Positions 33,979 to 44,936 of a stretch of 64,000 nucleotides of DNA are shown here, piece by piece. The number at the start of each line of letters is the position of its first letter. Positions within the stretch are counted from its first letter, which is position 1. A program made the position numbers and the translations under genes. Origin of the DNA: Icerya purchasi (lineage: Eukaryota > Arthropoda > Insecta > Hemiptera > Monophlebidae); contig CM077115.1 of assembly GCA_039619475.1 (NCBI GenBank), forward strand, positions 595,411,643 to 595,475,642, written 5' to 3'. The notes below the pieces were generated by a model. It worked only from the letters and a program-made list of their open reading frames with translations, ran no database searches and was not told where the DNA came from.

Positions 33979-34682
33979 GCAAAACTGTCGACTTTATATA
34001 TCACGATATTTTTTATATAGCGGTAAACCTAAACTGCAGGTAACGATTCGAAATTTTTACATGAGTATCGTAGGCCTTAAATTTAACGGAAGAAAACGGA
34101 AATAAACCGAACCTGGTATAACAGATAAATAAAGTAAACAAACAAAATGAGGTAAATAATGGTAAGAAGTATTAGTAAATAGGAATGATCTATATTATTA
34201 GTAACATTTGTCCCTTTAAGCAAAATAAAATGTAAATAGTAACATAAAAGCAATGAGTAAGAATAAACCCAGCAGTACATGCAATAACTTACGGGCCCGC
34301 CTGCCACCAATAAAAGCAAACCGGAAAATATTATTACAGTGATAACGATAGACCCGAAATTATAATTATACGTAAAGCAAAAAAGAAGAGTTTTCCCAAA
34401 ATCAGGCTTAATGAGACAGAAAGGAAAGAACAGAATACTGATATAAACCACCTTCTAAAAAGACCTATGTAAGAAAAGCACCTTCTTGAGCCACCGCCAG
34501 TATGCAACCGATCGCCACCGCATGATCCAACACAGACAAATATAGGCAAAATAAGACAAATTGAACCGTAAAATTTACGAAATAACAATTCAAAAGACTC
34601 TAACAAAACCACTGAAAAAAAGTAGTAGCGGATGAAATAAAAGTAAAATCTAAAATAATAATAATACGACAAATAAATCAAC
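33979..34682 (-). other. Spacer between ORF1 and ORF2 of the CR1-like element
   Basis: About 700 bases without conserved motifs. Open frames on the - strand here are long but made of hydrophobic low-complexity residues and are probably not translated. Confidence 0.5.
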
Positions 34683-35131
34683 TTATGAGATAGTCACTTG
34701 TGATTCAAGAGATCGGACACATGCTCTTTCGACATGACTCGGATCACCGGTGTTAGTTCGCTCTTGCGTGCGTATATTTTTCCCAAAACGCACCCAGACA
34801 AACTTCCAGTCGGCATCGCGTAAGCCTCTCGCAGGTGCAAAGAGTTGCGAATTATTACGTGTTAGCTGCTCGTTTACGAAAATCTTCACATCGCCTTTTA
34901 AGCCGATATCTGCTAACGTTGGCTTTTTGACTCGACTGTTTTTTAGTAGCTCATCTTTTACTATCCTACGCACGAACTTGACTATCAGATGGCCGGCTGC
35001 TTTTGCTTAGTCGACTTGTTAGCCAGACGATGGCAAGCGTCGATATCTCGCGCGCAAATCGGCGTGCCTGTTGCCTTTCCTAGTTCCTGCACTAGCGTGA
35101 GTAGATTTTCGGCAGGCGAGAACGGGATGTT
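34683..35131 (-). pseudogene. CR1-like ORF1, second half (RNA-binding domain)
   Basis: Continues the ORF1 begun at 36971 after the nested insertion: SNIPFSPAENLLTLVQELG, ARDIDACHRLANKS, a frameshift near 34980, MRRIVKDELLKNSRVKK and WKFVWVRFGKNIRTQ. It parallels NIPTAPQEDL, DIDTYHRLK and YKYVWVRDGK in the 18 kb copy. Confidence 0.75.
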
Positions 35132-35138
35132 TGAGACA

Positions 35139-36441
35139 AATAGATTACTCGCATTATTAAAGGAACTAGGATTACATAATGGCATGGTGAACATTGTAAA
35201 TCGATATTTCGAAAACCGCTACACTGTATTACAAATCGGTAATTATTCAAAAAAACAAGAAACCGTTATGGGAGTACCGCAAGGGTCTGTTTTAGGACCG
35301 TACTTGTGGAACATAGTTTTCTCTCAAATGTATAACATTAGATTACACACTAATGTAAACATTTTCACATTGGTAGATGATATTGCAATAGTAATAGCCG
35401 ATAAGAATGAAAATGTATTGGAAAATAAAGTTTACCAGGTTTATACAGAAATCGCGAAATGGTTAGAACAATACAATTTAAATATTAACGAATCTAAGTC
35501 AACTTACATGTTGTTTAACAAAAACTTAAAGGATAAAAGATTAAATTTGCTCCAATACGGATTAAATATTAGCATGGTTAGTCAAACCAAATACTTAGGC
35601 ATAATAATAGACAATAACTTAAAATTTTATAATCATTTTCACTATATCACTAAAAAAATAAATACATTTTTAATTATCTTTAACAAATTATATAATAATA
35701 ATAACCGATTAAATTACAAGAAGGGACTAACCTTATATAAAAGCGTAATATTGCCTAACATACTTTATGGTAGTGTAATATATATAGACATTTTAAAAGT
35801 TAAACGATTTCAAAATATATTAAATAGTTTTCAGAGAACTATTGCAATAAAAATGATTAAAGCTTATAGAACTACCAGCTACATGGCAAGCGCTGTCATT
35901 GCAGGTATTAAACCATTAACTTACGAAATACAGAAACATATTAACATATTTTTAATAAAAAATAATATAAATTTAAATCATGAATTTCATAACGTACAGT
36001 ATCGTCAACCTTACTTCATACACGAACAAACCTCGTTAACGCTTAAACAGTTTAAACTTATATTAGATAAATATTATAATAATAAATTTCAGGCGCAGTG
36101 GGACGAATATAACGGTATAGCTAAAAATTTTTTTCCAACCATAGATGATAGACTACATAATAAAGTTTTTACGCCAAATTTTTTTAATGTACAATTTCTT
36201 ACTGGGGACACGGTCTATTTAAAGATTATTTACATAAACATAAAATTGCACACTCAAATAACACTGTGTAATGCATAACTCTTTACTGATAACATTAAGC
36301 ATATCTTTTCCGGCTGTAACCACAGTAATACAGACTTTAGCAATATTAGCCCTGATCAGTTAGTAACTAAGCTATTTACAATATTCAATAGTTTTACGAT
36401 AGCCGAAATAAATCACCGTAAAGTACATGTACACCTGTATT
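35139..36441 (+). pseudogene. RT palm to C-terminus of nested LINE, one stop
   Basis: Open from the truncated 5' end to TAA at 36276-36278, with a second open part to 36441 (LFTDNIKHIFSGC). RT motifs: VMGVPQGSVLGPYLWNIVF and FTLVDDIAIVI, then TKYLGIIIDNNLKF. The usual F/YADD box is LVDD: both aspartates are kept but the two preceding residues are changed. LWN after the GSVLGP motif suggests R1/I-group affinity. About 380 codons without a break mean a fairly young copy. The upstream open part in the host DNA (34989-35138) is accidental. Confidence 0.8.
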
Positions 36442-36607
36442 AATATTAAATTTATGTATACTAATTATTATTAACATTGTAAAACAGTCTGTCAGGGTTC
36501 CATAAACTTAAATGGAAGGGCTCAGGACAGACCTGTTATTTATATAAATTTTCTAAATATATTTACCCCATCGTATTACGAATTGGGGACAAAAAAAAAA
36601 AAAAAAA
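35139..36607 (+). mobile_element. LINE nested in ORF1 of the CR1-like element
   Basis: A + strand 5'-truncated LINE ending in poly(A) at 36591-36607. The flanks TGAGACA (35132-35138) and TGACACA (36608-36614) agree at six of seven bases. Taking the insert out rejoins ORF1 at the transition from ...YTRVEIVS to NIPFS. The insertion is thus later than the host element and opposite in direction. Confidence 0.85.
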
Positions 36608-36971
36608 TGACACAATTTCCACGCGCGTGTATTGCTCCAACTGCTCTACTCTGGCCGCTAAATCGGCCTATGTCGGTCATGCGCTGGTCAAAAGATGACT
36701 GCATGTCCTGCATGCGTTCGTTCAAGGCACGCAGCTCGCTCATCATCGGCTTCAGAACAGCATCGAGTGCACTGCCCGCACCAGTATCGTTCAAACGGCA
36801 GAAAGCACACCGCCACGCCGCCTTATTCTTTTTAGTAGACATGTTTGCCCATGTGCTCGACTGAACACCGGCGCAATCGTAATCTAATGATCGCTGGCAA
36901 CGCTGACAGGTGACGTAGTCGCCGTCGACCGGCAGATCAACCGAGCATTTCGCACATATAGCCGCCGACAT
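36608..36971 (-). pseudogene. CR1-like ORF1, first half (PHD finger, coiled coil)
   Basis: From ATG at 36971: CAKCSVDLPVDGDYVTCQRC, then LDYDCAGVQSSTW and WRCAFCRLND, a PHD-like Cys/His finger, then a coiled coil (MMSELRALNERMQDMQSSF). A shift near 36660 leads to ADLAARVEQLEQYTRVEIVS, where the nested LINE interrupts it. Compare CDKCCQVLPADGDYLTC in the 18 kb copy. Confidence 0.8.
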
Positions 36972-37159
36972 TATAACAATAATAAACGTATACAGAGATA
37001 AGATAAAAGTTTACCGATAACGGGGCTAAACTGCAAATATGAACGCGGAACTAAAAGCTGAAAATATGCGAAATTCGAATGACATATCTTCACCATCGTT
37101 CAATATTTTCTAGTTTCGGAAAAAACAACGAAGATTTTGCGACCAATTGTATAACGAAA

Positions 37160-37190
<31 letters not shown>

Positions 37191-37241
37191 TTCAATTCAA
37201 TTTAACTTAGTTTTATTTACCAGAAATTGACATTGAAATTA

Positions 37242-37889
37242 CAGTGGCGGATACACAGGAGAGGAAATAGGGGACATCCCCCCCCGAAGAACCAAAGCTT
37301 CTATGAAAAAATTTATTATAACAAAGAAACTTAATTTATGCTATAAAAGATTTGTATGAATTTTTCCTACAGATTTTAATAATTAATATTTAATACTATT
37401 TTCTAGTAAAACTATTAATGTTACGTTTTTATTTTATTTTAAATGTAATTATCATTGATCTTTTGATTTTCTTATTCATTTTTAATTTTTATTTTGTAAT
37501 GTAAATGAAAATAGTTCAATAAGAAATATATATATATATTTAAACTTGCTCACGAACAAAGAATTCGGATCGGATCGCCAATAAAAATAAAAAAATAGTA
37601 TAGAGTCTGATAAAAATACTATCTTTCTCACTATTTCTAAACTACCATTTTAGCTGGAATTTTATAATTTTGCTTTATTTTTTTCATAACTAAAAATAAA
37701 ACAAAAGTTAAATTAAAAATTGTAATAATTATGTATTTTTAAAACATTTTTATGAATTTCTATAAAGTTGGTCGCTAATTGATTTTCTTTATGAAACAAC
37801 GGGTATTTCTCAAATCTACTGCCTACCGTAGAAGATTTTACGTAAATATATAATCCCTCCCCCCCAATGTCCTTCTCGATCCGCCCATG
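37242..37889. mobile_element. hAT-type MITE or deletion derivative, 648 bp
   Basis: Left end CAGTGGCGGATACACAGG with ATCCCCCCCC close by; right end, reversed, CATGGGCGGATCGAGAAGG with GGGGGG. Inverted G-rich ends like this are frequent in non-autonomous hAT elements of insects. Target duplication is doubtful: TGAAATTA versus GGAATCTA agree at five of eight. No coding. Confidence 0.5.
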
Positions 37890-39099
37890 GAATCTATAAT
37901 TTTTAAATAAAATTGCGCAAAAATTGTGCTAATAATGAAATCTTATAGTACGAGCAAAAATGTTATATATGTTTATGTGAAACTGGGTTTTCGGGAACGA
38001 ATCAAACGGTTTCAATGAAATTCACGAATTAGAGATTTCTAAGGGTTTAGACAAATCGGTTGGTCGAAGTCTTCCCGTTGAGAAAATTCTACGAAATGAT
38101 TAATTTCAAAAGAGAGGCTACCAATGTTTCTTTTTTTGTGTATTTTTGCAGTTTATTATAAAGTAAATGATTCGATTTAGTTATAACCATGTAGTATAAA
38201 AATTAATATATTTATTTACATTGTTAATTAAAAATAAATAAAGCCGTAATACATCTTTGTTTCGTGGTGAAATATATTTATTCACGCTTTATGTAATGGA
38301 CTTAAATGTTAATTCAGAATAAAGTTATACAGATATTTAACAGTATTTCTAATAATTTACGAATATTTGTTTTTATTATTTTTAAGTTGAGAATAGCTCA
38401 ACAGAAAAACGAAAAAAAAGTGTAGCTGTCGTGTTATACGCATACTACTTCTGAATGTTGCGGAACTTGTTTAACCGTTGATTGATCTGCAAATGCAGAT
38501 ATGAGCAAAGATCCGTTAATGTATATGCATGATTTAATAAGCAAATCTTGCATATAAATGTATACAATCAGTTCTAAAAAGGGCTCTAACGATTTTGATA
38601 CAGTTCACGAATCAGTATCAGTATAGAGGGTTTTGAAATGTAGAAATCGATTGTTTTAGGAAATGGAGACAAATAGTGTTCAAACATGTATGTATTTTGA
38701 GTTTCATAAAAAGTAAATTAAACAATTCGGTTAATTTTCCGTGTAATTCAAAATTTCGTAATGAAATAAGTTTGTTCACGATATTTGCGTGACGGTTTTA
38801 AATATTACGCAAACCGAAACACACGAGCAATACTGAAATATAGGGGGTAACGTACGTAATTGTAACTTTCACGCTAAGTGTGTATTATTGGCAGATATTT
38901 TTAAATGTCCGCGAAACTTACGAATACTCTGATTTGCAAGATTCGAGTAAATCCGAACAAAGCTCGGTCATCGGCTGGTACTGTATTTAAACATACGCGA
39001 GCTAAATTTGCGTTGGAATGAAAGTTATAGCGAGAAATATAATTCATTTATTTTTATAAAACTTATAGCTTCGATTTATGTTTACAGTGAGATTTTAAG
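37890..39099. other. Unassigned AT-rich stretch
   Basis: No gene, element end or repeat recognised. Confidence 0.4.
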
Positions 39100-40060
39100 T
39101 TGTGTTACTTACATATGGTGCATGTATATTGTAACGCATTCGATACCTACAGCGCTATCTTTTAGCGGTGTTCGAATTATAAAAATATATATTTCGTTGT
39201 TGAAATCATTTATTTCGTGATTTATCGAACACCGCGTTTTATTCGACGTAATCGCGGATCGTAGTGGGTATCGGAGGTGCTTATCGGCTAAAATCGAAAT
39301 TCCCGGGCACGGTCGAACGGACGGCTGTGTCAGGTGAGACTGTGTGCGTGTGTATTGTTGGTAGCGGCCGATAGTGGAGAGTACCCTACGGGTCCGAGGT
39401 GAGTGCGCGTCGGGTAGCAGCTGAGCCGAGAACATTGAGCTGAGGGAAGTTTGTGAAATCCGTAGTCGCTTTATAATACGGGTTATATAAAATATTCTAG
39501 AAAATTCGACGGCGTTCGAATTAATTGATAAGGTACGGGGTAATTTCAGCGATTCAACTATGTCGCTTGGAATAGCCCATCGTGTACCGAGATCGTCGTG
39601 TGTGCATGACACTATATCACGAGAGTGAATTAATTCGTTGTTCAGTCAATAATGGTCGATCGTTTAATTTAGTGGTAAAATCACGTCGTTACGTGTATCT
39701 ATTTTTTACCCTAGTCATCGCTAATTTCCGCATATATCTGTTGCAATTTGGACCAAAATTTCGTTTTCTGTTTAATTGTAATGTTTAGAATTTGTTTCCA
39801 CTGTATTTTTTCTTCTTTCTTTTTTGTAAATTTTGTTTAAATACACGCGTTTTTATAGAAGGCTTCTTATTGGACACGTGGTGAGCCCGTGGCATCTCTA
39901 ACGCGGAGACTCACGCTACGCCTTCGAACGGCGTATTTTTCGCGAATTTTTTTTATATAATTTTTTTTTATCTCGTAATAAAAGCCTAGAGCTCTGCGCG
40001 GCAGAGTGTCTATCCGGTGGTGACAAGCCGTTCTTGTCTCTGGCGCCCGATATTTTGTTT
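39100..40060 (+). mobile_element. Possible LTR remnant with primer-binding-like site
   Basis: Less AT-rich than its surroundings. Near its end it has AATAAAAGCC (39977), then a G/C-rich 50 bases, then TCTGGCGCCCGAT (40036-40048). TGGCGCCCGA equals the start of a lysine-tRNA-type primer binding site, which in LTR retrotransposons follows the 5' LTR. A perfect 10-bp inverted repeat CGGTGTTCGA (39169-39178 and 39223-39232) sits in the would-be U3. No gag/pol follows and I could not fix the LTR borders, so this is tentative. Confidence 0.3.
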
Positions 40061-40069
40061 AAAATTAAA

Positions 40070-40260
40070 TAAGGATCGACGGAATTTATATTAAATAGCT
40101 TCCCCGAAAAGGATCGACTGAATTTGTGTCAAATATCAAAAAAAAGGGTTTTTCGAAAATAGGGAATCGAAAGTTAGATTCGTATCAAATGGCATCCGGA
40201 ACAGAGTGACCAAAAGTCAGTTTGTAATAAATGGCTCCCGTAACAGGAACAGCCTAATCG
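40070..40260 (+). repeat. Degenerate tandem repeats of about 45-50 bp
   Basis: GGATCGACGGAATTTATATT (40073) and GGATCGACTGAATTTGTGTC (40111) begin similar units; weaker units follow (AATCGAAAGTTAGATTCGTA, CAAAAGTCAGTTTGTAATAA). Such repeats can occur in 5' leaders of LTR elements. Confidence 0.5.
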
Positions 40261-40594
40261 GGGATATCAGATTTATAATAATATATATATATAAACTCGG
40301 CCATTTTGGCCTCGCAAGGGGCTGCGCCCCGTGACCCCTCTTGCTTTTATTTATGTCTCTTTCTCTTCTATACTTTGTATAAAATAATCAAAATTTACAA
40401 TGTAATTCTTACTGGCATCAACACAAAAAGAAAAAGCAAAACATAATCACAAAAATCCTATCCTAACATTTAACTTTCATTACATAAAATTAAGATATTG
40501 TTTCATTACATTTTTCCTTACATATTTCGTTACATAAAATTGTGACATTTTTTAAATAACTATAACAAAAATTCTATAAAATATAACAAACGGT

Positions 40595-40687
40595 ACATAA
40601 AATTGGGACATTCTGCGTTACATAAAATTGGGACATTCTGCGTTACATAAAATTGGGACATTCTGCGTTGCATAAAATTGGGACATT
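40595..40687 (+). repeat. 25-bp tandem repeat
   Basis: Three complete copies and a partial fourth of a 25-base unit starting ACATAAAATTGGGACATTCT. Degenerate relatives occur at 40505-40550. Confidence 0.95.
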
Positions 40688-40689
40688 TT

Positions 40690-41433
40690 TTTGGGACATT
40701 TTTTCTAGGAATTACGTTGTAATTAATATACATGCATAAACATATAATACATACACATCGTATATGCAAATATATTGTCCAGCACACGTCAAATATATGA
40801 ATACACTGGCATGCGGAGGCGAAAAAATTAAAATTAAGCTAAAACAGAAAATAGAAATAAGAAATAAAACAAAGTATAACATCAAAAGTGAAATAGAAAA
40901 AATTTATTTCTTCTTACTTTTCTTCTTATTTTGATCTGAATTAAAGTTCTTTATAAGAGATAATTTATAAGTGCGTGTTACCTGGTCAGGTAGTCTACGA
41001 GATTTTTTCTTCATCTTTTTGTAATTTGAAAGACTTATACATATCGAATAAGAGCATTATTGAATAGGAAAATACTTCAACTGTTGTCTAGTTATGGCAG
41101 AAGTAAGTAACATGTTAAGTTTTTTTAGTCTGTCCTTTAGAACACATAAAAAAAGTTCCACTTCTTACAACTTCGGTACGGCTCGAATAAGTTCGGTACG
41201 CCATACGTTCTAACTAATGATAAAATGCACTTTTGTAAACTTAATAATTTATTTATATAATATTTAACGCTATCATTAGCCCATACATTAATCGAATAGC
41301 GCTCTAAGTACAAACAATGACGACATTTAATACTGCAGAGAATTATTTGAAATAAGGGAAATATCTGGGTGGTCCATGTAACTTATTTGCAAAGCACAAA
41401 ACATGATTATGCCGACTTCATTCAAAGCCCAGA
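40690..41433. other. Unassigned stretch
   Basis: AT-rich, no gene recognised. Confidence 0.35.
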
Positions 41434-41874
41434 TTAATTTAAAGAGAAATTTTCCCGACAATTTTTCGCGCAAATTACTGTGCGCTGGAAGAATTTAATC
41501 TTATCTAGGTCTATATTAAGATAAAGTTCGATTAACCAGTTATTAATTTTCAAAAAATGTTTTAGAATTCGATTTTGTAGAATAATTAAATGTCGGAAAT
41601 TTACCGCCACCGCAGTATCTTCAGCAAAACTTAGAACTTTACCAGAAATATTTAAATTACATACATCACTGACGTATGTATTCAAAAATAGATATACTCC
41701 TTGTGGTATATGCACCGTTTCATCGCTTAGTATGTTGTATAGTTTAGTAACATATTTGTTAAGTAGAAAAATGATAATAAATAAATAATAACCGGCTTTA
41801 TCATTAAAAAATGTTTTATAATTCTTCGAAGGTAGAAAAAAATTTAGTAAAATATTGCACGCAGTAGCGAACAT
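41434..41874 (-). pseudogene. RT relic of CR1-like LINE
   Basis: A 146-codon frame with much decayed RT motifs: VHIPQGVYLFLNTYVSDV (compare PQGSIVGPLLFLIYVNDL in the 31 kb copy) and GKVLSFAEDTAVAV, where the catalytic first aspartate of the FADD box is glutamate. INNWLIELYLNIDLDKIKF follows. Probably an old relative of the element at 30.8-37.0 kb. Confidence 0.55.
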
Positions 41875-43106
41875 TTAGCTAAATTAATCTCCTTCGACAA
41901 TCCACAACTAGCATCTGTGAATGAAACACAATTAAACAAAAACTTTTCAGCAAATCAGTATGGGAAAGTTACTGGTGGTTTATGAAAGATTAAAAAGGAA
42001 AATTCGATGATAAAGAACGAAGAAAAAAGGATAATACGAGCGCATAGTTCACCGTACACAATTAAGTCTGCCTATTGTACTTGTTTCTATCTGTCATAAT
42101 AGCGGTTTTTCTACAACTCCGGCAGAACTTTGCTATTCTAAGAAAAATACCTAACGTTAAGAATGACCGGTCTACCAGATCTAATAAACTACGTGTAGTA
42201 TTGTCTAGGCTCGCATTCGCATGGTCTTGGTATGCTTCAAAATCACTATCGCTCTCTGATTGCACATTACCGCCTTCATCAGACACTGATAGTTCGATTT
42301 CGTTTTCCGAGAATCGTCCAGGCGGACTATTAAATAATGGAATGGTGATTTCATCCAAATGCGGTACCGCGGCCTCCTTGATAAATTAAGATCGGGATAT
42401 GTCCATTTATTTCTATTGCTCCGAGAAATGTCTTTGATATTCGCCATTCAAAATAACACTTATCATAATGGTTCCTCTGTTCCCTCCAAACCATTGCCAC
42501 TCCAAACTTTAGACATTTTCTCTTTTCAATTGTCCATGTCGCAAATGTTCAACGCATGTTACAACACTAAATATGGAGCTCGAGCTTTATTTCAGTTTTC
42601 TAAGTGAACGCCGAAATAAGCAAGGTAACACCGTTTCACAAAGGCAGAAGTAGGTTTTCTGCTTTATTTTAAAGTGTATTCGCCACACACATAACGAAAA
42701 GTGTGAAAGCACAACTGCAATTACGCAAAATTAATTGTAAATTGAACCGGATACAGCAGTGGCAGATTCCGGATAATATATATCGGCGGGTATGAGAGAG
42801 CGGGGGTTAGGCAGGTAAAAAACGTCTAAGTTGTACAGTTATCGGCAATTTTTATTGCCTAATATAATCTAGTTTTAGGTACCACGTTTCCGTTTAAACC
42901 TGTAAAGGTACCATTATTTCATTATTTGTGCCTTTTATAAAAATGAAAATCAATTAACTTGTATCTCGAAAACTGGAGCTGCTACAAAAAAGAAAACTAG
43001 GTATCTTTGAATTTAGGTCATCAAATATATCCAAAATTAGTTCCAAGTTTTCCGGTACCAAAAAAAAAAGAAAAAAATTTGTTATCCTGTGTTATAGTAT
43101 AATAAG
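41875..43106. other. Mostly unassigned; one acidic - strand ORF
   Basis: A - strand frame at 42062-42370 reads ITIPLFNSPPGRFSENEIEL then SDEGGNVQSESDSDFEAYQD; acidic, coding-like, family unknown. Near 42757 CAGTGGCAGATTCCGG looks like a hAT-type terminus but no partner was seen. Confidence 0.3.
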
Positions 43107-44460
43107 ATGTTTCACTCCGATACGGCGGATCCTCCCTCGGTCGCCAGTAGCTCTCTTGTAATGATACTTGATAACTGTAGTCTAGTTACAGAGATAATTC
43201 CTCTATTTCTAGTCACCTACATAATAACAATGACGATAAGGATAACAATAATAATAGTCGAGATAAAAGTGGTGATAGAGGTAGCCGTAATAATAGTACA
43301 ATTGTTTAGATACAATTAACCCGAATAATAATAAAAATACTCGTAATACATCAAGAAATGATGTTAGCTCTGACGCTGATGCATCTAAATAAATAAATAT
43401 AACCCAGCTTGCAATAGCGATTCTAAACACACTTCGAAGTTTTTATCGAAAAATTAAATACGGATAATCAGGAACAATTTCGCGTATCGATCAGCGCGCT
43501 TAAAGTCACCCAAATTTTAACGAAGTCCACTTATGTAAAGAGATTTTAACGAAATTTAAAAGTTCGGACGTAGCAGAGTCTTTGTTAATTTTGCTTCTCT
43601 TGTCTCGGCAAATAATTTAGCTAGAAGTGACTGCTTTTTTATCTCAAGAACGGGAATTATTAAGGGTATCGATATCGAATAGAATAAAACAAAATTATTG
43701 GAAATGATTCTCTGTGAACCGTGTACATGGTTAATTATGTAAAGAGACTAAAAAGGCGTGTTATTGTAAATGGCGAGATTAAATTCGTACCGAGTCCTAC
43801 GGCTTTAGTATCTTCCGAGGGACAAAACCTTCCTTTGTAATACGTCTTTATGTGAAATGTGCATTTCCGTTGTGAGCTGTTTGTTCGCGAATCAATGCAA
43901 AAGTAGTCCGAGTTGTGTCAGATGCGGAGGAAAGGACCATTTAGAAGCTGAGTGTAACAGTCAAGTGGGGTTCTGTGTGTATTTTGCGGTGACAACCATA
44001 AATCCACAGATACATCCTGTCCCGAGAGAAACAGACAACACAACATCAGCGAGTTATCGACTTCTTATAACTTGAGTTTTCAAAAGGCTTCATTTGAAAT
44101 TTCGAAGATCTACCATCAAAATGACTTATAATCGAATGATGACAATTACCCGTCCTTGCCATCCAGCGAACCTGACATAGATACACCGAACATATCTAAA
44201 ACCAGGCCCCCTTTCTAGAAAAACAGGATTTTTTGATAAAAACCAGCCAGTTCCTAGAAACGATCCTGTTCGGAAACGGTCAGTATCATTCTTCTCCTCG
44301 GACGAGGATAGGAGAAATAGAGAACGGATGCATACAATGAAAAAAATAATTATTGAAACACGACAAGTAAATGCCGCCAGTTTTCCACTTGCCGGTACAT
44401 CTGTCAAGTCTCTTCAATCGTCTGTTAAGCTCATTCCAGACTATAGTTAAACTCGTATTC
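43107..44460 (+). pseudogene. LINE-B ORF1 with CCHC zinc knuckles
   Basis: Frameshifted reading: a low-complexity Asn/Ser/Asp start, FIEKLNTDNQEQFRVSISAL, then KRLKRRVIVNGEIKFVPSPT, then CKSSPSCVRCGGKDHLEAEC followed, after a shift, by CVFCGDNHKSTDTSCPERNR. Two CCHC knuckles after KRRVIV and FVP motifs characterise ORF1 (Gag-like) of I/R1-type LINEs and bind nucleic acid. It then continues in one frame through RKRSVSFFSSDEDRRNRERM to QVNAASFPLAGTS. Confidence 0.65.
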
Positions 44461-44504
44461 CTCCTCATTCTCAAATCCGGATTCCTCTTATCTACTATCG
44501 TCTT

Positions 44505-44857
44505 ATCCATGGTTTTTAAATTTTCCCTCCATGCGGCGTTCAACTCTCTCTGCAATCTTTCGCCTACGCTTTGGGCACAGTTTGCTTCCCACTTCCATAT
44601 TTCGCTTCTATCTAGTCACCTCTCCTCTCCATTACCTACACCATTTTCTCGCAACTTTATAAGTGACGCTAATCACATTTTGTTTGAATGCACCTGTATC
44701 GCTTCCGAACGTTATTCCTTTTACTCTTCACTTCTGCCAATTGATCTTCCAACTCCCCGCATTGTGTATCTTTTGTTCTCTCCTTGCCATCATCATCGGT
44801 CATTCCAGCGCACTTCAGTCTTTCCCATCTTCGATATCTGATCGCATAAACATCTGA
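44505..44857 (+). pseudogene. LINE-B ORF2 last segment
   Basis: RRSTLSAIFRLRFGHSLLPT matches RRSEVVSIVRMRFGHSLLPS of the 60.6 kb copy. After frame changes DANHILFECTCIASERYSFY and LPIDLPTPRIVYLLF match its zinc-knuckle end, and ISDRINI is the terminal peptide (ISDRIKI there). Confidence 0.75.
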
Positions 44858-44936
44858 TTACGCTTCTCATCCTTTTCCTCTTTCTCGGGCTCATGTCTTT
44901 TTTTTTTTTTTTTTGACGAATCCAACAAAATAAAAA

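Larger units (their letters stand above)
30793..36990 (-). mobile_element. CR1-like LINE with PHD-type ORF1, nearly full length
   Basis: On the - strand: ORF1 (from 36971), a 700-base spacer, ORF2 with endonuclease and RT, a 3' untranslated region and a tail of repeated ATTTG units (seen as AAATC repeats at 30798-30826 on +). Tandem short repeats instead of poly(A) at the 3' end are usual for CR1-related clades. ORF1 is cut by a + strand LINE (35139-36607). The 5' end beyond 36971 is unclear; an (AAT)n tract at 37155-37190 may be the target region. Without the insert it is about 4.7 kb. Confidence 0.8.
43107..44936 (+). mobile_element. LINE-B copy with an internal deletion
   Basis: Holds ORF1 at the left and only the last about 120 codons of ORF2 at the right, directly joined near 44460-44510. 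The 3' end GACGAATCCAACAAAATAAAA is that of LINE-B. The whole endonuclease, RT and RNase H part (over 3 kb in this family) is missing. Immediately after the tail the 330-bp tandem array begins. Confidence 0.65.

Noticed and set aside
34083..34681. Two - strand frames of 115-122 codons between ORF1 and ORF2
   Set aside because: Low-complexity Y/F/L-rich sequence from AT-rich spacer DNA, no family motif.
34989..35138. N-terminal part of a 429-codon frame beginning at 34989
   Set aside because: This part lies in ORF1 of the host CR1-like element on the other strand; only the part after 35138 belongs to the nested LINE.
39109..39612. 167-codon - strand frame
   Set aside because: No recognisable motif; it covers the putative LTR region, whose lower A+T content favours chance open frames.
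40595..40687. 25-bp repeats as a CRISPR array
   Set aside because: Units are directly adjacent without unique spacers and the genome is eukaryotic; a minisatellite explains them.
43209..43430. - strand frame rich in Y/L/I
   Set aside because: It is the antisense of the Asn/Asp-rich start of LINE-B ORF1.
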